Part shown: one piece after another, positions 7,462 to 11,989 of the stretch
Layout of the letters: each line of letters opens with the position of its first letter
How positions within the stretch are numbered: the stretch's first letter is position 1
Assembly: GCA_900548635.1 (NCBI GenBank)
Contig: URLP01000047.1
Location: 1-11,989, forward strand
Direction of reading: 5' to 3'
Source of the DNA: an uncultured Megasphaera sp.
Lineage (GTDB): Bacteria > Bacillota > Negativicutes > Veillonellales > Megasphaeraceae
Length of the DNA stretch: 11,989 bases
Position numbers and translations under genes: made by a program
Notes under the pieces: model-generated
The model's input: only the letters and a program-made list of their open reading frames with translations
What the model was told of the DNA's origin: nothing
Databases searched by the model: none

Positions 7462-8148
7462 CTATGAGTTGCTCACCTGGCCGTGGATGGTCAGGATGCC
7501 GTCGCGCATGGTGACGCGATCCGGCTGGATTCCCAGGGGAAAACCGGCAAAGTCGTAAATTTCTACATTCGCCAGCTGTGTCGCACTGACTTGGACGCCC
7601 ATGCCTTCAACGTTGACCGACGAAGGGATGAACATCAGCTTCGAGCCTTTCATGCCGAAATGGCCGCGAATATCCGCATTGGCCGTGACCAGGCCGCCCA
7701 GTTTGACGCGGCCCTGGACACGGACGGCGTCGTCTTCAAAGGAGACCTGCGGCTGCGTCAGGCCTTCGACTTTCTGGACGAGGAACTTTTCCAATTCTTC
7801 GCTGCGCACAGAAGCCGTCATTTCCCCGCTTTCGGCGTGCGTGACCCGGACCTGACGGTCAGCCAGGGCCAGGAGGGGTTTGAAGTGGACACCGTAGAGA
7901 TTGCAGTCGAAGTGGGAAAATTTCAGACCGTTCACTTCGACATTATTGGCATGAAGGGTAATGGCGTCGATGTCGCCGAGGAAAATCTTCGCTCCCGGCG
8001 AGGCCTGGACGCGCACGTCATCGCTGTGCAGGTTGAACTTGGCAGATAGGGCCTCGCAGAGACCGGCTTCCGCCAGCTGGGGGGCGTAGGAATTAGCCCC
8101 GACCAGGAAGGCGGCGACGATGACAAAGAATATCATCCATTTTTTCAT
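7462..8148 (-). CDS. DUF2993 (LmeA-like) exported lipid-binding-type protein
   Basis: A 228-residue exported protein. An N-terminal hydrophobic segment (about 5-18, after MKKW) is a signal peptide or anchor. The rest is rich in short beta strands with repeated patterns (ITLHANNVEVNGLKFSHFD, VRVQGRVKLGG, VSATQLANVEIYDF, RVTMRDGILTIHG), which fit DUF2993. The characterised member is mycobacterial LmeA, a periplasmic phospholipid-binding protein needed for lipomannan elongation. The family assignment rests on pattern recognition and is probable rather than certain. The ATG at 8148 directly follows the prfB stop codon (TAAATG), with AGGAGC (8154-8159) inside the end of prfB as ribosome-binding site, so translation is coupled. 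It opens the three-gene envelope insert before ftsE; binding or carrying a lipid-linked glycan is a reasonable but untested role. Confidence 0.72.
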   Translation of the reverse strand: MKKWMIFFVIVAAFLVGANSYAPQLAEAGLCEALSAKFNLHSDDVRVQASPGAKIFLGDIDAITLHANNVEVNGLKFSHFDCNLYGVHFKPLLALADRQVRVTHAESGEMTASVRSEELEKFLVQKVEGLTQPQVSFEDDAVRVQGRVKLGGLVTANADIRGHFGMKGSKLMFIPSSVNVEGMGVQVSATQLANVEIYDFAGFPLGIQPDRVTMRDGILTIHGQVSNS

Positions 8149-9274
8149 TTAGAGCTCCTGCTTTGCTAACTTCTTTTCTTTTTCCTGCTGCAAATAGCCT
8201 TCGATGAAGATGTCCAGGTCCCCGTCCATGACGGCCTGGATGTTGCCCGTTTCCACATTGGTGCGGTGGTCCTTGACCAGGTTGTACGGGTGGAAGACGT
8301 AGGAACGGATCTGGCTCCCCCATTCGATGGACTGGTGGACGCCGCCGATTTCGGCTTTCAGTTTTTCCTGCTTTTCCTGTTCCAATTCAAAGAGCTTTGC
8401 CCGCAGGTATTTCAGGCACATTTCCTTATTCTGCAGCTGGGACCGTTCATTCTGGCACTGGACGACGATGCCCGTCGGGATGTGCGTCATGCGCACGGCG
8501 GAACTCGTCTTGTTGACGTGCTGGCCGCCGGCACCGGAAGCGCGGAAGTAGTCGACGCGGACGTCGTCCATGTTGATTTCCACATCGACGTCGTCCGGCA
8601 GTTCCGGCATGACGTCGACAGCCGTGAAGGACGTGTGGCGCCGCGCTGCGGCATCGAAAGGCGAAATGCGGACCAGGCGGTGCACGCCTTTTTCCGATTT
8701 CAAATAGCCGTAGGCATATTCCCCTTCGACGCGGAAGGCCGCGCTCTTGATGCCCGCTTCATCGCCGGGCTGCATGTCGAGGACGGTCAGCTTGTAGCCG
8801 TTGCGTTCGGCCCAGCGCGTGTACATGCGGATCAGCATCTGCGCCCAGTCCTGGGCTTCTGTGCCGCCGGCGCCGGCGTGGAAGGTGATCAGGGCGTTGC
8901 ACTTGTCGTATTCGCCCGAAAGGAGGAGACGTACTTCGCGCTTTTCGATTTCCTTGAGCAGTTCGTGGTACTGCTTTTCGATATCGTCAGCAAAGGAGGC
9001 GTCGCCGTCTTCCATGGCCATTTCCAGATAGTCGCTCAGGTCATCGGCCTTGCGGGCCAGTGCTTCGTGCCCTTCGACTTCCGTCTTGAGGAGCGTCGCT
9101 TCCTGGGAAACCTTCTTCGCCTTTTCCGGGTCGTCCCAGAAGGTCGGGTCGCTCATCTGCATATCTAAATCCATGATACGTTCTTTTTTCCGAGGTAAGT
9201 TAAAGTGAATCCCCGATTTCTTGTATTCTATGTTTCAGGTCTTCCAAAGGTTTTCTCATTTCATCTAGTAACAC
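8149..9274 (-). CDS. prfB: Peptide chain release factor 2, expressed by +1 programmed frameshift
   Basis: RF2 ends translation at UGA and UAA. The product is encoded in two frames: 24 codons from the GTG at 9274 to CTT (9205-9203), then, after skipping T9202, the frame from 9201 to the TAA at 8149. The joined protein has 374 residues, normal for RF2. SPF at 204-206 is the RF2 stop-codon recognition motif (RF1 has PxT). GGQ at 249-251, in SGAGGQHVN, triggers peptide release. Both fall within one residue of their positions in E. coli RF2. The GTG start has GGTGAT (9279-9284) 4 bases upstream. An ATG at 9259 in the first frame and one at 9174 in the second lack good sites. It lies about 90 bases downstream of secA, an order known from other Firmicutes. 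Oddly, the in-frame stop at the shift site is TAA instead of TGA. Confidence 0.96.
9200..9214 (-). promoter_or_regulatory. RF2 programmed +1 frameshift site with UAA stop
   Basis: On the minus strand the sequence GGGGATTCACTTTAAC includes CTT (9205-9203), the in-frame stop TAA (9202-9200) and the following C. Slippage of the Leu tRNA from CUU to UUU joins the 24-codon leader to the main frame. The G-run that acts as an internal Shine-Dalgarno (9211-9214) is shorter, and ends 5 bases before CTT, than the AGGGGG with 3-base spacing of E. coli. The usual site is CUUUGAC; here it is CUUUAAC, which puts Asn in place of the common Asp after the shift. Confidence 0.88.
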
Positions 9275-9326
9275 AAGTATCACCACTCTTCTAAAAAATA
9301 AATGTAATAGGTTCTGCACAGGATTC

Positions 9327-9357
9327 GCGCGGGCGCCCCACATGGGCGCCCCTACGG
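9327..9357. repeat. REP-like GC-rich palindrome between secA and prfB
   Basis: GGGCGCCC occurs at 9331-9338 and 9344-9351 around a 5-base loop; each arm is itself a palindrome, so the hairpin forms on either strand. The flanks read, on the minus strand, GTAGGGGCG before and CGCCCGCG after, a pattern I recall from dispersed intergenic palindromes in several bacterial groups. There is no T run on the leftward side, so it is not a standard terminator. It could stabilise the secA mRNA end or reduce read-through. Only one copy is in the window, so its repeat nature is inferred. Confidence 0.5.
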
Positions 9358-9364
9358 CTGCCTT

Positions 9365-11830
9365 TTACTGCTTTTCTCTCTCTTCATCACGCTTGATGTC
9401 TTCGGCGCTGACGGGTTTGCTTTCTTCGTGGACTTCGTGGGCGCCCTGGAGGTGGTCTTCAGCCTGCGGTACGGGCTTGCTGTACGTGACCTGGATATGA
9501 TAGAGGAAGGTGACGACGGTCCGCTTGATGGATTCAATCATTTCCTCGAACATTTCATAGGCTTCGAATTTGTATTCGACGAGAGGGTTCTTCTGGCCGT
9601 AGGCGCGCAGGTTGATGCCTTCCTTGAGGGCATCCATGGCGTCGAGGTGGTCCATCCACTTGCTGTCGACGACGCGCAGGAGAATGGCTTTTTCCAGTTC
9701 CTTCATGGTCTGTTCGCCGATTTCCTTGAGGCGTTCGTCGTAGAGGTCGACGGCGATCTGCTTCAGTTTTTCCTGGACTTCGACGCGGCTCAGGTTTTCC
9801 AATTCGGCCACGCTCGTGGCGTTCTTCGGTACGAAGTACTGCTGCATCTGTGCCAGGAGGCCGGCGAAATCCCATTCTTCAGGATAGAGCTTTTCGTCGG
9901 CGTATTTGTCCAGGCCTTCGTGGATGATATCGTCGACCATGCCCATAATCGTATCGCGCAGGGAGTCCGCTGTCAATACCTGGCGGCGCTGGCCGTAGAG
10001 GACTTCACGCTGCTGGTTCATGACATCGTCGTATTCCAGGACGTACTTACGGATTTCGAAGTTGTGGCTTTCGACTTTCTTCTGGGCCTTTTCGATGGAC
10101 TTGGTGATCATCTTGGCCGTAATCGGTTCGTCTTCGTCCATGCCCAGTTTGTCCATGAACTTGGAAATATTGTCGGAGCCGAAGATGCGCATCAGGTCAT
10201 CTTCCAGGGAAAGGAAGAACTGCGTCGTGCCCGGGTCGCCCTGACGGCCTGCACGGCCGCGCAGCTGGTTGTCGATACGGCGGCTTTCGTGGCGTTCCGT
10301 GCCGATGATCATCAGACCGCCCAGTTCAGCGACGCCCGGCCCGAGCTTGATATCCGTGCCGCGGCCGGCCATGTTGGTGGCAATCGTGACCATGCCCTTC
10401 TGGCCTGCGTTCTTGATGATTTCCGCTTCTTTTTCATGGTACTTAGCGTTCAGCACGTTGTGGACGATATTTTCCTTGTCCAGCATCTGGCTGAGGATTT
10501 CCGACTGGCTGATGGACGTCGTGCCGACCAGGATCGGCTGGCCCGTAGCGTGGCGCTTTTTGACTTCCCGCACGACGGCGCGGTACTTGGCGGCCTTCGT
10601 CTTGTAGATGACGTCGGGCAGGTCCTTACGGATGGCCGGCTTGTTCGTCGGGATGACGTAGACGTCGAGCTTGTAGATCTTGTTGAATTCGTCTTCTTCC
10701 GTCTTGGCCGTACCGGTCATGCCGGCCAATTTGTCGTACATGCGGAAGTAGTTCTGGAAAGTGATCGTCGCCAACGTCTTGCTTTCGCCCTGGACCTTGA
10801 CGTTTTCCTTGGCTTCGATGGACTGGTGCAGCCCGTCACTGTAGCGGCGGCCAAACATCAGGCGGCCTGTGAATTCGTCGACGATGACGATTTCCCCGTT
10901 CTTGACGACGTAGTCCTTATCGCGGTGCATCATGAAGCGCGCGCGCAGGGCCTGGATGACCAGGTGGTTGAGGTCGAGGTGGTCGTTGTCGAACATGTTC
11001 TTGATGCCCAGCATCTTTTCGACTTTGGCGACGCCCGAATCGGTCGGGGCGATGGTCTTCTGCTTTTCGTCCATCGTGTAGTCGTCTTTGGTGAAGGTCT
11101 TGACGATGCCTGCCAGCGTATAGTAGAGGTCCGTCGATTTTTCGCCCGGGCCGGAAATGATCAGCGGCGTACGTGCTTCATCGATGAGGATCGAGTCCAC
11201 TTCGTCGACGATACAGTAGTTGAGGGGACGCTGTACCATCTGGTCGGCGCTGATGACCATGTTGTCGCGCAGGTAGTCGAAACCGAATTCGTTGTTCGTG
11301 CCGTACGTGATGTCCGCATTGTAGGCGCGGCGGCGCTGGTCGTAGGTCAGGTCGTGAACGATGAGGCCGACGGAAAGGCCGAGGAACTTGTAGATGCGGC
11401 CCATATCTTCGCTGTCACGCGTAGCCAGGTAGTCATTGACCGTGACGACGTGGACGCCTTTGCCCGTCAGGGCATTGAGGTAGACCGGCAATGTTGCGAC
11501 CAGGGTCTTGCCTTCGCCGGTACGCATTTCTGCGATGTCGCCGCGGTGGAGGACGATGCCGCCCAGGAGCTGGACGTCGAAATGACGCATGCCCGTCACA
11601 CGGCGCGAGGCTTCGCGGACGACGGCAAATGCTTCCGGCAGCAGGTCATCCAGCGTTTCGCCGTTGGCCAGACGGTTCTTGAATTCAAACGTCTTTTCCT
11701 GGAGCGACGCATCGCTCAGGCCGGCCAATTTCGGTTCCAGATCATTGATGCGACGGACAATGGGCCACATCTTCTTTAATTCATGCTCCGTGTTATTCCC
11801 GAGCAGTCTTTGTATTAGTTTATTAAACAC
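9365..11830 (-). CDS. secA: Protein translocase ATPase SecA
   Basis: SecA drives preproteins through the SecYEG channel with ATP. The 821-residue product has the family's parts in order: N-terminal helix, nucleotide-binding domain 1 with Walker A TGEGKT (104-109) and Walker B-type VDEVDS (208-213), the preprotein cross-linking domain (about 225-370), nucleotide-binding domain 2 with MAGRGTDI (487-494) and QLRGRAGRQGDPG (522-534), then the helical scaffold and wing domains. The C-terminus (about 785-821) is short, rich in Glu and Lys, and lacks the CxC...CH zinc motif that binds SecB in many SecA proteins. The start is a GTG at 11830 with TGGAGG (11841-11846) about 10 bases upstream; the product then begins MFNKLIQRLLG, typical for SecA. 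It is the first gene of the block, with its own promoter. Confidence 0.98.
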   Translation of the reverse strand: MFNKLIQRLLGNNTEHELKKMWPIVRRINDLEPKLAGLSDASLQEKTFEFKNRLANGETLDDLLPEAFAVVREASRRVTGMRHFDVQLLGGIVLHRGDIAEMRTGEGKTLVATLPVYLNALTGKGVHVVTVNDYLATRDSEDMGRIYKFLGLSVGLIVHDLTYDQRRRAYNADITYGTNNEFGFDYLRDNMVISADQMVQRPLNYCIVDEVDSILIDEARTPLIISGPGEKSTDLYYTLAGIVKTFTKDDYTMDEKQKTIAPTDSGVAKVEKMLGIKNMFDNDHLDLNHLVIQALRARFMMHRDKDYVVKNGEIVIVDEFTGRLMFGRRYSDGLHQSIEAKENVKVQGESKTLATITFQNYFRMYDKLAGMTGTAKTEEDEFNKIYKLDVYVIPTNKPAIRKDLPDVIYKTKAAKYRAVVREVKKRHATGQPILVGTTSISQSEILSQMLDKENIVHNVLNAKYHEKEAEIIKNAGQKGMVTIATNMAGRGTDIKLGPGVAELGGLMIIGTERHESRRIDNQLRGRAGRQGDPGTTQFFLSLEDDLMRIFGSDNISKFMDKLGMDEDEPITAKMITKSIEKAQKKVESHNFEIRKYVLEYDDVMNQQREVLYGQRRQVLTADSLRDTIMGMVDDIIHEGLDKYADEKLYPEEWDFAGLLAQMQQYFVPKNATSVAELENLSRVEVQEKLKQIAVDLYDERLKEIGEQTMKELEKAILLRVVDSKWMDHLDAMDALKEGINLRAYGQKNPLVEYKFEAYEMFEEMIESIKRTVVTFLYHIQVTYSKPVPQAEDHLQGAHEVHEESKPVSAEDIKRDEEREKQ

Positions 11831-11892
11831 CTATCCGAGACCTCCAATTTACACAATTTGCAATCTACTCTGTGATATTATATCAATTATAC

Positions 11893-11922
11893 ATTATACC
11901 GTGATTGGCTCCTATTTTGCAA
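11893..11922 (-). promoter_or_regulatory. Sigma-A type promoter of secA
   Basis: On the minus strand TTGCAA (11922-11917) and a perfect TATAAT (11898-11893) are 18 bases apart. Transcription would begin near 11886, giving a leader of about 55 bases before the secA GTG. The surrounding DNA is AT-rich, unlike the coding regions. This is probably the main promoter for the whole leftward gene block, since no comparable one is seen until the obgE region. Confidence 0.6.
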
Positions 11923-11945
11923 CCATTTCAAAGGGATTTAAGGAA

Positions 11946-11989
11946 TTGAACCTCTCCCGCTTATAGAAGCGGGAGATTCTTGAGAAGTT
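11946..11989 (-). mobile_element. Possible end of an IS200/IS605-type element
   Basis: A perfect 10-bp hairpin (11953-11962 with 11967-11976, loop ATAG) lies at the edge. Read on the minus strand it is followed after a few bases by TCAA (11949-11946), the tetranucleotide at which IS608-type right ends are cut. Such subterminal hairpins near a tnpB 3' end are typical of IS200/IS605 elements and form the 3' part of their guide RNAs. No T run follows, so it is a poor intrinsic terminator. Short open frames cross this segment on the minus strand (one ends at 11938, another in the hairpin loop), but I cannot say which, if any, is the end of a transposase-type gene. The element itself would lie beyond the right edge. 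The alternative is a terminator or attenuator of an upstream gene. Confidence 0.35.

Noticed and set aside
6128..7558. Long plus-strand open frame opposite the DUF5693 gene
   Set aside because: Same antisense artefact; the translation is Asp/Val/His rich with no family features and no ribosome-binding site.
9174..9176. ATG at 9174 as start of prfB
   Set aside because: It would remove 33 N-terminal residues of RF2. The leader frame, slippery CTT with stop, and GTG with GGTGAT upstream explain the gene better.
9327..9357. Intrinsic terminator after secA
   Set aside because: The hairpin is strong but no T run follows on the leftward strand.
9428..11779. A 783-codon open frame on the plus strand opposite secA
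   Set aside because: It is an antisense shadow caused by high GC at third codon positions. Its translation is low-complexity (Val, Asp, Phe, Ala rich) without motifs, while the minus strand encodes a complete SecA.
1..11989. CRISPR array, tRNA, rRNA or defence genes
   Set aside because: No regularly spaced repeats, no cloverleaf or rRNA sequence, and no defence-type protein was recognised on either strand.

Overview
The window is a compact block of co-directional housekeeping and cell-envelope genes, all on the minus strand, so transcription runs from right to left. From the right edge the order is secA, prfB (with a programmed +1 frameshift), a DUF2993/LmeA-like secreted protein, a DUF5693 membrane protein, csaB, ftsE, ftsX, an M23/LytM peptidase with a coiled coil, an S41 C-terminal processing protease, and the 5' end of obgE cut by the left edge. 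Junctions are tight (8-bp, 4-bp and 11-bp overlaps, 0-bp and 1-bp gaps), which indicates a long translationally coupled operon. There is no gene-free stretch longer than 300 bases.

The organism is most likely an anaerobic member of the Bacillota with a GC-rich genome. The secA-prfB...ftsE-ftsX-M23-S41 order is a Firmicutes arrangement, Shine-Dalgarno sites are strong, and GTG starts are used. DUF2993, DUF5693 and CsaB together with an FtsEX/M23 pair fit the Negativicutes (Megasphaera/Veillonella-like, with an outer membrane), but this placement is an inference and the window has no rRNA to prove it.

Region by region: 11831-11989 holds a good promoter for secA and, at the very edge, a perfect 10-bp hairpin that may be the end of an IS200/IS605-type element. 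At 9275-9364 there is a GC-rich palindrome of the REP type between secA and prfB. At 9200-9205 prfB carries a frameshift site with UAA in place of the usual UGA. At 4261-8148 lie three envelope genes (DUF2993, DUF5693, csaB), placed between prfB and ftsE; they look like a cell-surface glycan or lipid module whose full function is not described. At 294-4264 lies the FtsEX division machine with its hydrolase and a protease that could control it. At 159-293 a terminator-like hairpin carries, in its loop and 5' arm, what looks like the promoter for obgE.

The common theme is envelope biogenesis: SecA exports proteins, CsaB and DUF5693 would modify or handle a wall polymer that retains surface proteins, FtsEX drives peptidoglycan cleavage at division, and the S41 protease would trim or remove periplasmic proteins. 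The observations most worth checking are the UAA variant of the RF2 autoregulatory site, the overlapping terminator and promoter before obgE, and the DUF2993-DUF5693-CsaB module.
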